A stretch of 64,000 bases of DNA from Corallium rubrum (Eukaryota > Cnidaria > Anthozoa > Scleralcyonacea > Coralliidae): contig OZ035998.1 in the NCBI GenBank assembly GCA_964035015.1, positions 32,592,628 through 32,656,627 on the forward strand. Direction: 5' to 3'. The first letter of the stretch is position 1, and each line of letters starts with the position of its first letter. The translations under genes and the position numbers were made by a program. The notes below the pieces were generated by a model that saw only the letters and a program-made list of their open reading frames with translations, did not search any database and was not told where the DNA came from. This document shows positions 1-11,928 of this stretch, in pieces.

Positions 1-50
1 GTATCTGATTTACTATGGCTCGCTTGCAGCTCGCCTTGTAAATCAGATAC
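1..50. repeat. Perfect 13-bp inverted repeat (hairpin)
   Basis: Positions 1-13 and 38-50 are perfect reverse complements around a 24-nt loop. It may be the end of an inverted-repeat element cut by the window edge. Confidence 0.7.
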
Positions 51-873
51 AGATCGCTGCTCATGCTTTATCTATTACTTAAACTGTAAAAAAATACATG
101 GCAAAATAAAAAAATAGCCAATGCTTCATAGTGATTTTGACTATATAAAATATATATCCAGTTTTCAGTTGTACACTTGTTGTACACAAAAGGCTAAGTA
201 ATGTATTGCTTGAATGAACAAGAACAGCTCTGTGCAATTATACTTTGATTTCATTCATTTATTGTCATCTGAAATGTTGCGGAGCCATGTTGCATTTTGT
301 TAATGTATTCTGAACTGATAATCAACCCAGCCCTTTTAATACAAGTCCGAACTAGGATCACAATGTAAGCTTCAAGTTCTATTGCGGTTTTATTTAAGTG
401 CCTATAAACTCAAATGAGATATTACTGATATGGATTCTACATAAAATGAATAGTTGAATGCCAAAATATTTTCTGACTTGAACTTTTATTTGTTGTTATA
501 TTGAGGTTTGTATTTCCAAAATGGTAATGAAGATGGCGTCTATGTCAGTGGCCTTTGTGTGTGTATCTTACATTGCCTTACATGATACGTACTTACTGTG
601 GCCTCGAGCGTCTGACAAACTCATTGTTCTCAATGTTGTTGCTCTTGTTGTTATCGCTTTCGGAATCCTAAAACTCACTTCCAGGTTGCTCATTGTCCCA
701 CTCATACAGGATTTAGTCCTCAGGTTATTGAATTCACAAAATGTTTGCGGTTTTCTTTCATTGTTTAGTTGCAAACAAAATCTCGACCGATCGATTACGG
801 AAAATCGCGTCCCATGCAGTCAATGAGGAGAACACACGATTTCAACGGACGTAACTTGTGCCATATAATAATT
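51..873. other. No gene recognised
   Basis: AT-rich sequence. A plus-strand open frame of 101 codons (521-826) has hydrophobic stretches but no recognisable domain and no family resemblance that I can see. I do not call it a gene. Confidence 0.5.
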
Positions 874-984
874 AACAATTATTCGCCGAAGGCGAGGTGA
901 ATATCGGTGACGGTGTATAATAACCGAGACGAAGTCGAGGTTATTATTCATCGATATTCACTGAGCCGGAGGCAAATAATTGTT
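874..984. mobile_element. Short MITE, GCCGAAGGCGAG termini
   Basis: Terminal inverted repeats of about 30 bp, starting AACAATTATTCGCC on the left and ending AATAATTGTT on the right, with a small internal palindrome (AATAACCGAGAC...). A related copy, split by another insertion, lies at 36747-37410, which confirms it is a dispersed repeat. Superfamily not assigned. Confidence 0.75.
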
Positions 985-1182
985 TTAGTATAAATACACA
1001 TTTTCGTACTTTTAGGAACAACATTTTCTTTAAAATTGTTAATTTCCTCGTCTGTTGCATTGACAACTTGGCTGGCGGCCATTTTGAATAAAGGCTGTAG
1101 GTGATTATCGAGAATTAATCCGAAGTAGCTCGACCAATCAGCGCGCGTAATTTTCTATAATCACCTGTGTATTTATACTAAA
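984..1182. mobile_element. MITE with 17-bp perfect TIRs
   Basis: TTTAGTATAAATACACA (984-1000) is the exact reverse complement of 1166-1182. Subterminal AGGTGATTAT and ATAATCACCT are also inverted. A second copy at 37400-37575 has lost its right end. It abuts the preceding MITE, and the two travel together at both loci. Confidence 0.8.
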
Positions 1183-1546
1183 TATGTATATTTCACTTTT
1201 ATCGTCAGTATATAGATAGGTGGATATACGATAGTCGGATATAAGATACTTCAATTCCAAAGTAGCAAAGCAGCGAAATATATACGCTACATGGTAGCTG
1301 TAGTCGACAAGTAGCAGTAATTGTAGCTATATAACTATATATTTTTAAAGTAGTTGTAAATTGTAATCATAGCAAATTACAAGATATATGTAGTCCTAAA
1401 TCAACCCATGCACCCCGAATATCGGTTGAACTCACCAGTGCAGCTTCCGCGAATATCTCCAATCAATTGACTTGCAACCCTTAGGAATAAGTCCATCCTG
1501 TTTAATGCATGTACCAGTGGAATAAAAAATATATGTCCATACGAGT
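1183..1546. other. Intergenic, nothing recognised
   Basis: AT-rich, no coding frame or clear repeat seen. Confidence 0.5.
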
Positions 1547-1692
1547 AATGCATCAGTCAATTTTCAGGCCGACCCCCGGGCATTTGTATTTTTTCATGTA
1601 AATTCCCCGGAGTTGGGCACGGTCGAAAATAAAAATGCCCCACCATGGGGCCAAAGGTGCATGACAAATGCCCCACCCTGGGGTAGATCAAA
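1547..1692 (+). mobile_element. Fragment of GC-rich GGGGCATTTG element
   Basis: Begins ATGCATCAGTCAA and carries CCCCGGG/GCCCCACC motifs as in the complete element at 45153-45816. Only the left part is present. Confidence 0.65.
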
Positions 1693-2108
1693 ACGACTTT
1701 TTTTCTCTTTTATTTGTACTATAAACAATAATACTGTATAGTTTTATATGCACAAAATTCAAAATTTCGCAACTCAAATGTATCGCTCTTTAACAGTTTT
1801 TACAGAGTAGATTGATCATCTGACAAGGATAGATGACCGCTACATATGTAAACATATATAATATTTTTACAATGACAACAAGAAGCATGCATGGAAGTAT
1901 TTAAAAGAGCAGAACGGCACTCATAGTATCATAAACGACTTATTAAATGAAACTTCAAAGTGAAAAGGTAATGCGCTGTTGAGAGTTTGAGGAATACAAC
2001 AGTCACACACAAAATCTTCGTTTTTACCACTGAACTTGTCCATGTCGGAGAAACCACGCGGTTTTAGTTAATACCGAAAACTCTCCCAGAAATTTTTTGC
2101 CGGTGACA
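1693..2108. other. Intergenic, nothing recognised
   Basis: No gene or repeat I can support. Confidence 0.5.
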
Positions 2109-2445
2109 AATGCCGAGCGGGCACATAATTGAGAACTTATTGCCTGCTCGCTCGGTCAATAAATTTTCAATTGTTGCCCCGACTTGCCCGCTAGAACTTT
2201 GAACTCTTCACCGGCATCCTATAAACAAAAGCCTGTTTGGTAATTGCGAAAAAAAAAGAATATTTATAGGTCTTCAAAGCATGTGTGAAAATTAACTGGA
2301 GAAATGTATTGCTGTTCTTTTGTTCTGAGACTTATATTTGTTTGGTTGAAGTCTCGAAATTACGGAGCCAGGCGAAATGTGTTTGATAAGTCTTAGCGTT
2401 TGTCTTTTTTGTGTACTTTCGCTTGATATTATTATTCAGCGAAAC
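2109..2445 (-). mobile_element. Dispersed element, partial (GCGGGCAATAATTG family)
   Basis: Closely matches the reverse complement of 36920-37240, including an internal inverted repeat in which TTGAGAACTTATTGCC is followed by AATAAATTTTCAATTG. The 36.9 kb copy has 23-bp terminal inverted repeats; this copy has lost its ends. Confidence 0.7.
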
Positions 2446-2625
2446 TAAAAGCGCTGCGTTATAAATTAATCAGCACATACACTTAAACTGGAAGAGAAAA
2501 AGCTTTTAAATACTTTCACCATGCATACACTTCAAGTTATCTTAATTTCGAAAGGTGTATAAGGTGTTTAGGGCCTTCAAACTACTAGGCTACAATAGGT
2601 TGTTTGAACAGAATAGAGGTTCCGG
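2446..2625 (-). mobile_element. Mariner-like MITE fragment
   Basis: Matches the reverse complement of the 35038-35314 element: same GCGCTGCGTTATAAATTAAT block, then the CTACAATAGGTTGTTT terminus. The outer CAGTG end is lost. It directly abuts the previous fragment. Confidence 0.65.
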
Positions 2626-2639
2626 GTTTTGTTGGCTAT

Positions 2640-2743
2640 TCATATATATATATAGTATTATATACCAAGCTATTTATATATCACCTACCTATATATATAT
2701 ACACACTATCTATATCTATATCTATATATATATATATATATAG
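2640..2743. repeat. TA/TATC microsatellite
   Basis: Imperfect TATA and TATC repeats. Confidence 0.85.
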
Positions 2744-2877
2744 CTAAGAAGTTTTGTGATTGGTTTAGATAACCTACCCTAACACCTTCCCCTAACCCTA
2801 CTCAGTAAGGAGCATGGGAACGAATTGATAATCGACAACGTGATTGGTTATTATAGCCAAACAGAAAACTCGTTCAT

Positions 2878-3111
2878 ATACATGGATCGCGAATGTCGAC
2901 TGCGTATCAGGATGATGCGTTCTGAGTCGGGATAAAACTTATTTCAATTTATAACATTAGGCTGAGGAATTCAGTACAATGAGTTCAGAAATGTAAATGA
3001 AAATGCAAATGAAAACTGCAGCTTTAGCCTGATGTTATAAAGTTAATTAAGCTTTATCCCGACTCAGAACGCGTCATTCTGATGCGTAGTCGAGATTCGC
3101 GATCCATGTAT
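2878..3111. mobile_element. Foldback element, ~58-bp arms
   Basis: The arm starting ATACATGGATCGCGAAT (2878-2936) pairs with 3054-3111 at high identity; the interior continues the symmetry less perfectly (ACATTAGGCTGAGG / GCCTGATGTTATAA). It has no coding capacity and behaves as a MITE or foldback. Confidence 0.8.
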
Positions 3112-3124
3112 TAAGTAGGTCTTT

Positions 3125-3785
3125 ACTGGCGTTTCGTCAAGTTATAGCGTTTTGCTCCTTCCATGTATGATACTGTTCTCTTGAAAAATGATGTTTTCCA
3201 AGTTTTCCTTTTAGTTCTCCTTCTTCTTGGCGTACTTCGCGTCCTTAAAAGATTCGATATGGTTTCGCTAGCGTTCTTCGAATGTGTTTCACTTTGATGT
3301 CATACTAAGGTAATGTTTTGTGTTGTTGTTGTCAGTTGTCGTTATGTTGGCTTGGTATACGATGTTGTCCGTTTGGCATTTTCCTTGGAGTGGACATGTG
3401 TCTTCCTTTCGGCAGTTGCAGGGGTTATTAACGAGAGGTTTTTTCTTAGACAAGACCCGCAGTATTGCGGTTAAAAATCTTGTGTAGATTGCGGGGAATC
3501 CGCGTTTGTTGTTATAAGGAGTGTTGTACCAGATTACGTTTCGTTGTCTCTTGGTCGTTGTGATGTGGGCGATTGGGTTAGCGTTTCAGGAATGTATAGT
3601 TTAGTTTGGCGTTAAAATGGCTTTGTTTCAAGGCGTCTTCGTACAACGGTGATGCGTTTTCAAATGATTCTTGGTCGGATGATAGCAGTGATATTCATTT
3701 GTTGATTGGTTGTGGAAGTTGCTTTAAGATGGATGGTGGTTGGTTGGAGTGGCTGCTGATAAACTGTGGGTGGTCGTTTGGTCGT
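3125..3785 (-). pseudogene. Penelope-like element remnant (RT C-terminus to GIY-YIG)
   Basis: Read on the minus strand, the sequence gives the C-terminal region of a Penelope-like retroelement in order: PPSILKQLP (about 3742-3712), VIWYNTPYN (about 3538-3512), a Cys-rich linker CNCRKEDTCPLQGKC (about 3421-3377), then the GIY-side strand IVYQANITTT and a degraded RYRNHTKYFKDA block. Stops and frameshifts interrupt it. Penelope-like elements pair a telomerase-related reverse transcriptase with a GIY-YIG endonuclease; this linker is a known signature of the group. The remnant lies back to back with the plus-strand fragment that follows. Confidence 0.75.
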
Positions 3786-3816
3786 AAACCAAAAGTTTAT
3801 AGCAAGCCAACATAAC

Positions 3817-3817
3817 G

Positions 3818-3870
<53 letters not shown>
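3817..3870. repeat. (AAC)n microsatellite
   Basis: About 18 trinucleotide units inside the Penelope fragment. Confidence 0.95.
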
Positions 3871-3871
<1 letters not shown>

Positions 3872-3892
3872 TTACATTGGTAACAGACATCA

Positions 3893-3899
<7 letters not shown>

Positions 3900-3951
<52 letters not shown>

Positions 3952-3953
3952 CG
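3900..3953. repeat. (CAA)n microsatellite
   Basis: About 17 units, second tract inside the same Penelope fragment. Confidence 0.95.
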
Positions 3954-4236
3954 ACGACAACACATCAAAGAACGCTACCGAAACCATACGAAATATTTTA
4001 AGGACGCGAGGTACGCCAACGGTACAGAACTATCGAAACATGTCTGGGATCTGAAAACTAAAGGGAAAACTTTCACAATTAATTGGTCAATTCTCAAAAG
4101 AACAATATCATACACGGAAGGAACAAAACGCTGTAACTTATGTCTCGAAGAAAAGCTTGCCATTTTGAACAGAAGTAGCTTTTGGTTTCTGAGCGTACGG
4201 CGTACGTTCTAAGATAAAGTAAAGGTGTTCTTGAGG

Positions 4237-4744
4237 GCGGGGGGGGGGGGGGGGGGGCATATTTCCGAAGGGGGACAGGGACAGGGGGGAATTTCGGAAA
4301 AAATTTCCTGTGACAACGGTTTGGTCTTAAAATGTACACACCGTTAATACTTACAGTTGTCTCATTGTAGCTCAAGCAAGGTTCGCACTTTCTTACAGCT
4401 GTACAGTTGGCTGGAAATAAAATAGAACAAAATAATTTAAAATAATTTTTTACTATCATTAATAACACCCGATACAATGAAGAAATCCACCCGGTCCTTT
4501 GCAACTTCGTTGTACCGAGGTTTAACTGTACTACAGTATAAATATCAAAAAGTAAGACACTAGATTTCAGATTCTAAAATCTTAGTGTTCACCAGAATAA
4601 TACATTCGACCACATTCGCATAATTATAAAACCGTCGTTTATTCTGATAACAAGTAACTTTTTTGGTCTACTTTTCTAATTATATATGCCCACACCTTGT
4701 GTAATTATGTACATATTCACGACTAATTATCTCCCTTAATTATC
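4237..4744. other. Poly-G tract and intergenic
   Basis: A run of about 19 G (4239-4257) is followed by GGGGGACAGGG-type sequence similar in style to the GC-rich elements at 14.2 and 45.2 kb, but no terminal repeats were found. The proline-rich minus-strand frame across it is an artefact of poly-G. No gene recognised. Confidence 0.55.
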
Positions 4745-4759
4745 TTAGACTTAGGTCCT

Positions 4760-6173
4760 GTTTACATGAATGAAGTGGATTGCCCATGAGCTTGGCCGCG
4801 TATTCGGTTTGGGTTCTTGGGGAGACTGGGGAGAGGCTGGAAACGAGAAGGCCTAGCCAAATCGGCAAAAAGTTCCTGCCCAGAATCGTTTTGGCCCTTC
4901 GAGTGTTCCTGGGATCTAGTACATCTACCGTAAACAACACTGAGCGACAGTATAAAAGCATAAGGATGTCTGCGAAGATTTTACCAAAGATCTTGGCGAT
5001 TGAAAGAGGGAAATTATGGAATATATTCCAATTGGAGCTCGGAATAAAAATTTAACTGTTTAACTTTCAACTTTTGGCGGTTGCAGAAGGAAAGCTAGTA
5101 GTAAGAAAGCTAGGCTAGTGAAACTACGTCGACCCGAGGTGAGAAGGCTTGTATTATTTTATGCAGATTGAAATTAGTAAATGTCGGAAAACACTTAGAC
5201 ATCATAATATCACAACTCTTCCTCAATAAACCCAACCAAGCTGTAAAGTGAAAGTGTTTACGAATTTTGCTAGGCCTTCCCCAGCGGGTCCGTTCGGATC
5301 ACCTCCGAAACGCGTTAATCCATGAAGGCCTAGAGACTAGGCTGGATTGCATGACAGTACAATCGAATCGAAAAACGCGAGTGAAGTTCAATCCAGGCAC
5401 ACGTTTACATGGGGAATCCGATCTGTTCTTGCTTTTTGCAAGCGGTTTTTCAACATCCTATTTTCTGGACTTTCCTCAATGTCCGTCATGTTTACAACAT
5501 GCACCAATTTCACGCATATGTATCAAGGCATTTTCATGAATTCAAACCGTGTTTAGATGAATTTGAGACATTCAGGTAGATCCTTGCTCCACCTCCTATA
5601 TTAATAATACGAATTTCGAAATGAAACTTTGCACAATTACCAAGTACCATAATATCTTTAGGATTATGCAAAAATATTACCAAAAATATTTTAGAACCAG
5701 TTTAAAAACGGTAAATTGTCTTTTTGTAAAGTGCATGTCTTGTTTCTGACAATTGCAACTAAAGCTCATCAATTATTCAGTAACTGCAAAGCGCACCCTT
5801 TCAGATTAGGCGCCCATGGTCAAATTGCATTTGCTGTTGAAGGAAGTTCTTCATTTCCGATTATAGAAAGACAAAGTGTTTTGAGGTGCTCAGCAAAAAG
5901 TCAGTAGCTTATTTGTATTAAAATTTGCTTCGGGTAATGAAGAACGAATCATATCCCCGTGTTTTTAAATGCGTTTCGCCTTTTGGGCGCTGAAAGAAAG
6001 TCAATTAGCCAAAGTGTGGATTTTGTGTTCATAAAATGTTTATAAAACGCGCTTGGGGTTGATAAAAAGGAAAGGAACAGAATCTTATGTCTATAAACGC
6101 CCTTTGATTTAAGAACGAAGCACGTGTTTCAGTTACGATCAGATCGAAAACTTTCAATCTTCTTCATGTAAAC
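4760..6173. mobile_element. DNA element with GTTTACATGAA termini, copy 1
   Basis: The left end GTTTACATGAATG (4760) and right end TTCATGTAAAC (6163-6173) are inverted. Blocks at 5398-5560 (ACATGGGGAATCCGATCTGT) and 6135-6190 (GATCAGATCGAAAACTTTC) match the shorter copy at 55786-56142. It also contains a ~450-bp core (4838-5260) shared with the unrelated-ended element at 38588-39420. No transposase coding is visible. Confidence 0.6.
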
Positions 6174-6200
6174 ACAACAAGGAGAAACAACATGGGAGAT

Positions 6201-7057
6201 TATAATAATAATAATAATAATTATAAGCATTTATATTGCGCAAATTAGCAACAAAATTGTTCAAATGCGCATTACAATCATAAAAATCTAGCTACTGTAG
6301 TTAACTGTTAAAAATTACATAATCAATTATTGAATGCTGCTTTAAAAAGGTATGTCTTAAGTGATCTCTTAAAAATGTTAATGTCAATACTTTCCCGAAT
6401 TCCTATCGGTAGTTCTTTCCATAGTCTGGGTGCTGCAGCCGAGAAGGATCGGTCACCAAGTGTTTTAAGTGATTTGAATTGAGGCTGTTTAAGTAGGGTT
6501 CTTTCTGAAGACCGAAGGCTATATCTACTGTTATTACAAAGAGTAATAAGATCTGTAAGATCATTTGGACATTGATCATGCAGTATTTTAAAAGTAGTAA
6601 GAAGAATTTTAAACTTGATTCGAAAAGAGACAGGGAGCCAATGGAGTTCATATAAAACTGGCGTGATATGACAAAATTTTGAACGGCCAAGAACAACACG
6701 GGCAGCTGTATTTTGCACTCGTTGGATCTTCTGGAGTTGGTAGGCTGGAAGACCATAGATAAGACTGTTGCAATGATCAATGCGTGATGAAACAAGGGCA
6801 TGTACAAGTGTTTCAGCAGTAGAGCGGGAGAGGTATTTTCTGATCCTACGTATGTTGTATAATTGATAGTAGGCAGATGAACAGAGTTTTGTTATGTGAT
6901 CAGACATAGATAAATTCGAGTCGAGCCACACACCAAGGTTACGTACTTTCGAAGAAGGATTGATACTTGTGTTACCCACAAGTACGCCATCAATGTTTAC
7001 TTTAGCAAGTTGTTGTTTAGTTCCAATGATAATAAATTCCGTTTTGTTGTCGTACAT
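6201..7057 (-). pseudogene. LINE remnant, reverse transcriptase C-terminus (L2/CR1-like)
   Basis: A 244-codon open frame (7057 to 6323) gives the thumb and C-terminal region of a non-LTR retrotransposon RT: TEFIIIGTKQQL, RNLGVWLDSNLSM, RIDHCNSLIYGLP, QRVQNTAARVV, LHWLPVSFRIKFK and SLKTYLFKAAF at the end. The catalytic YADD lies upstream and is missing, so the copy is 5' truncated. Downstream on the minus strand the 3' end reads GCGCAATATAAATGC and stops in a short (ATT)n tail near 6201, as usual for L2/CR1-type LINEs. Its 3' end sits in a GGGAGAT sequence whose counterpart at 56164-56170 is uninterrupted. Confidence 0.85.
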
Positions 7058-7790
<733 letters not shown>

Positions 7791-7882
7791 CACGCAATTT
7801 CGCGCGTGCGGTGATGTCACGTGTGCCGCGATCTCACGCGTGTCACGCAATATAAACAGAAGCTAAAAAACTTTTTCAGTTG

Positions 7883-8194
<312 letters not shown>

Positions 8195-8849
8195 TCGAAC
8201 CTAGTTGGCGACGCTGACCCTTTACATCGCATCACATCGCGAAAAAATGTTAATCTACACGATCTTGTCCAGTCAGTATGACTACCAAGGACTCTGCCAT
8301 TTGATTGCCTTGATGAAATTGCACACCTGCAACCAAGGCTTCTGATGGCATCTCCAATCCAATACTTTATAACTCCCAGGTATTTGACGTAAGCGTGTTA
8401 ATGCTTTATTAAATAGCACCTGGACACTAGTCACTATCCCGAGCTTTATCGTGAAAATGATCTGAATAATTAACGTTGTATGTAGAACGCGGGCGCGGCG
8501 TTAGGATTACTTGTGGGACTAAAAATTATTCATTTTCTTTGCTATTGTGTGAGAAAAATGTGCCAAACGAAATAATCTGCCGTTAGCCAGAGTAAACATT
8601 AAGGACTCGTCGTCAGGCTTCAACGTGTTAAAGACGTAATTGTCCTTGATGTTTGCTTTGTATTTGCTATGCGCCCTAATGCGCATTGTGTACAATGGCC
8701 ATAAAAGAATACACTCTTTGAAATTTCAGTCAGTTACTTTGCCCAATGGATTGATTGCCAACTTTTTCCGTCCAATAGGTAGGTAGATTTGAATTTTGAA
8801 TACTGTAGTGTATGTTGATCCTGTTCCACGCGAACCCGTTATTTTTAAA
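8195..8849. other. Intergenic, nothing recognised
   Basis: No coding frame or repeat that I can support. Confidence 0.5.
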
Positions 8850-9180
8850 GTGTTAAATGATAGCATTGAAACCTTTGACGCAACGTCCATTAGATTGCCG
8901 TCGACGTCCTAGCTTGCTTAAGCTCCCTATTCCATCAAGGGCATCTGCTACCTCTTCACTCATATAGGACATACTACTTGCGTCGTCTAAAACGGCATTA
9001 ACTCTCAGCTTTTGACCATTTGTCTTTAGCCATACAGGTACTGTGCGCAATAAAATTGCTTATTCCAGAGTTCCTGGCACTGCTACTATGGTGACGAGTG
9101 TTGCATTTTCTACCGTGGCTTGCGATTGTGACGACGATGGAGAATTGCTCTCACTTTATTGCCATTTTTCATCATTCTTC
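8850..9180 (-). pseudogene. BEL/Pao-type retrotransposon aspartic protease fragment
   Basis: The minus strand encodes LRTVPVWLKTNGQKLRVNAV, then LDDASSMSYMSEEVADAL. This fits the retropepsin-like domain of BEL/Pao LTR retrotransposons, where LDDAS holds the catalytic aspartate. A stop separates the upstream linker (SSSQSQATVENATL), and the frame decays after VADAL. No LTRs, RT or integrase are visible nearby. Family assignment is from memory of the motif. Confidence 0.6.
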
Positions 9181-9379
9181 TGCTGGTATCGTGCAAATGC
9201 AAGGCTATATGTAAAAACGGCACCCAGACAGGGAACCCAAGAACCCATATAAAACTAGGACCCACATGTAAAATTGAACAAGGGGGTAAGAAAATATTAC
9301 ATTTTGTGGCAGGGTGCGTGTGTGTGATATTTTATTATACCACATGCAAATGGTTGTACTCAGCATATGTCAATGCTGT

Positions 9380-10165
9380 GAATAATTCCATCTAATCTGC
9401 TGCATTATTGCTCTTATAAGGGGCGGTTTGAGCGGCCATAAATAAGCTGGTTAGGTGCCACATTCGCGGACCAGCTGTTTGTTTTTTATCCTTAGTTATG
9501 TTGTTTTCTCGATTCCAAGGAGTTTCTCAATGTTTGATTTCAACCGATCCTAGCTCAAATACATCGTGTGGCATATACGGTCCCCCTAAACAAAACACAA
9601 TAAACTGATGGAATATCACAGCTATTTGGGCAGTTTGCAGAATTTGGATTTCTGTATATGTGAAGGAGCTCGCAAAATAAACTTTGCTGTGACGTGTGAT
9701 GTTCACTCACACTTTAATAGTATTTGTATAGTAATTTAACCCATTGCTGCTGTGACCAGCGTCAACTGCCCACTAGCTTTCCTCTGCTGAATAGAATCAT
9801 CTGGTGATAGCCAGAATAAAGAAGCACCTTAGTAATCCCTGACCAAAACTCTTGGGTCATGTCTTGAAGGTGGGCAACAAAAAATTTCTTGGTCAAAATG
9901 AGATGCGGCTTAGTTTTATTGCACACACAGCTCTGATATTCTGTCAGTTTATTGTGTTTTGTTTAGGTGGACCGTATATGCCACACGATATATTTGAGCT
10001 GGGATCGATTGAGATCAAACATTGAGAAACTCGTTGGAATCAAGAAAATACCATAGCTAAGGATAAAAAATATAGACAGCCAGCCCACAAATGTGGCTTA
10101 ACCAGTTGGACTTATTTATGGCCATAATGCAGCAGATTATATTTGGAATTATTCAATAAGTACTA
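9380..10165. mobile_element. Long inverted-repeat element, ~250-bp arms
   Basis: The left arm (about 9380-9640) and right arm (about 9910-10165) are inverted with roughly 85-90% identity by eye, including GTGGCATATACGGTCC near the inner part and GAATAATTCCA at the outer ends. The ~270-bp spacer shows no protein. Likely a non-autonomous DNA transposon or foldback. Confidence 0.75.
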
Positions 10166-10446
10166 TTTTGCAACACCAGTTTCTTTGAAACAACACAGAA
10201 AACATCAAAACAAAGATCAACAATGTTTACCTCGAATACTCGATTGTGGCTTAGGCAGGTTTGTAAGGTGATATAATAATTTGAAATGTCAACATAGTCA
10301 TCTGAATGTGAGAACATGAAGAATTTGAAGAAACGTTCACTTAAAAACCTCATTAAAACAAGCATACTCACGTCATTCATGACATCACAATTTACAACTA
10401 GGTTTCAACAGTGAACTTGATGTAAGTTAAAATCTGATACCTGGAC

Positions 10447-10867
10447 AGGTCGACCTCACATCCAAAATTAAGGATTATCCTTAATTCTCAACTCGCCTAG
10501 AATTAAGGATAATCCTTAATTTTAAATGAGAACTCATCCTCCATACCCCAACCCCTAACCACAACCCCCCAGTAACCCTAAACCTAACTAAAAACCCCCG
10601 GTAGCCCTAAACCTAACCATATCCCCCCGGACCCTAAACCTAGTCACAACCCTCCAGAAAAATGACCCACCTCTCAAACACCGACCACAACACCCCTCTA
10701 GGATTTTTAGCTTTATGTGTTCAAGTTTAACATCCCGCTTGTGGGACAGATAAATTAAGGCCATGTCTTAATTGTAGCCCTATTTTAAAATTAAGGCCAT
10801 GTCTTAATTCGAGCCCTATTTTACAATTAAGATATACACTTAATTTTGGTAAGAGATCGTGTTGACC
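10447..10867. mobile_element. Nested MITE with CTTAATT arrays and telomere-like stretch
   Basis: The ends AGGTCGACCTCACATCC and (inverted) AGGTCAACACGATCTC are followed by AAAATTAAG. Repeated, mostly inverted TTAAGGATTATCCTTAA and AATTAAGGCCATGTCTTAAT motifs flank a centre with degenerate CCCTAAACC repeats (10545-10650). It splits the left arm of the surrounding inverted-repeat element. Confidence 0.7.
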
Positions 10868-11335
10868 TGGAACGCTAACGTCCAGTCATTCGTGAGTCAG
10901 AAAGTGAGGCAAAAAGTTCCAGGCCCTTGCGCGGTTTGTAGGTAGATTTCAGTCTCCCACAAATTTTTTTTTACATGGCCACCATTCTTGAGTGAATCGT
11001 GAAGGCTCAAAAAGGTTTGAAAAATTATTTATTGAACCATTTTATCACACTTGGCTAAACGTACATTTTAAATTTTAAATGGTTGTGTATGCTGCTGAAC
11101 TAATTAATATGCAGTAATTGTGTATTTGTTGCTATAGTAAGGGTCATTGTCTTTACAAAATGTACACAAAGTTTGTCATTCAAGAAATTGGACAAACTTT
11201 TCGTTATATAAATATAAACCATATACAGTATTAGAGTTTCGTTACTCCGAAGAGGACACAAAAAATTCAACACAAATTTGGTATAGAATATGCCGTTAGT
11301 ACCAGTTTCATGTGTCGTTTTGTTTAAAAAGCATT

Positions 11336-11928
11336 CCACATTCTAGGGATGAGCCGATAACGAAAAATCCAATTTACCAATATGATAAATACCGATATAA
11401 CTTGCGGGCTTATCGGCCGATATATCGGTAGTTACCGATAATCATCGTCAAGAATTCTTAACACCTGTTTTTAGGGCAAAATGTTGGCAAAACATATTTA
11501 ACTATTAATGGAAAGAACTGATAGACCAGTAAAAGAAACGTGATTACAAAATTTAATGAACTCTGAACTCTATACTCTATAGTAATCAGTTTAATTTGGG
11601 AAAGTATCAAAAGTACGGTAAATAAGTCGTAAACATTGATTTTTAAGTATTTTTACGGTATGAGCATTTTGTCAACTTATTAAAATCGAGCATTTACTGT
11701 CATGAATCATCGCAGGAAGTTACAAATAAGGCATGTCTCACCTATACAGAAAAACGTCATGTTGAACCTCACGCCTTAATTAAATTTGACAGTTTTATTT
11801 GGAAAGAGAAGGCCGATATAAGCCGATATATATTGACGTTATCGGCCGATATCTGACAAGTCCGAAAATCGCCGATTATCAGCTTCTACCGATAAATTTC
11901 CGATTATCGGCTCATCCCTACCACATTC
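11336..11928. mobile_element. hAT-type MITE with perfect 8-bp TSD
   Basis: CCACATTC is duplicated exactly at 11336-11343 and 11921-11928. The element between (11344-11920) starts TAGGGATGAGCCGATAA and ends as its inverted partner, TTATCGGCTCATCCCTA, with many ATCGG motifs near both ends. An 8-bp duplication and TAGGGATG terminus are typical of hAT elements. No transposase. Confidence 0.9.

Larger units (their letters stand above)
3790..4196 (+). pseudogene. Penelope-like GIY-YIG domain fragment split by two microsatellites
   Basis: The frame carries the C-terminal half of a Penelope GIY-YIG nuclease: RYRNHTKYFKDARYANG, TELSKHVWDLKTKGKTF, TINWSILKR and KRCNLCLEEKLAIL. Upstream, ANITT runs into (AAC)n, then a short HYIG-like segment, then (CAA)n. 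So both repeat tracts sit inside the nuclease domain, around the YIG strand. The matching natural sequence on the other strand (ITTTDNNN) shows a short ACA/AAC-rich linker from which the tract could have grown. Not functional. Confidence 0.75.

Noticed and set aside
521-826. 101-codon frame with hydrophobic segments
   Set aside because: No homology recognised and an overlapping antisense frame exists; not enough to call a gene.
4780-5055. Protein ending MSAKILPKILAIERGKLW as a conserved gene
   Set aside because: The related core at 38.9 kb does not preserve the upstream frame, so conservation is at the DNA level of the element.
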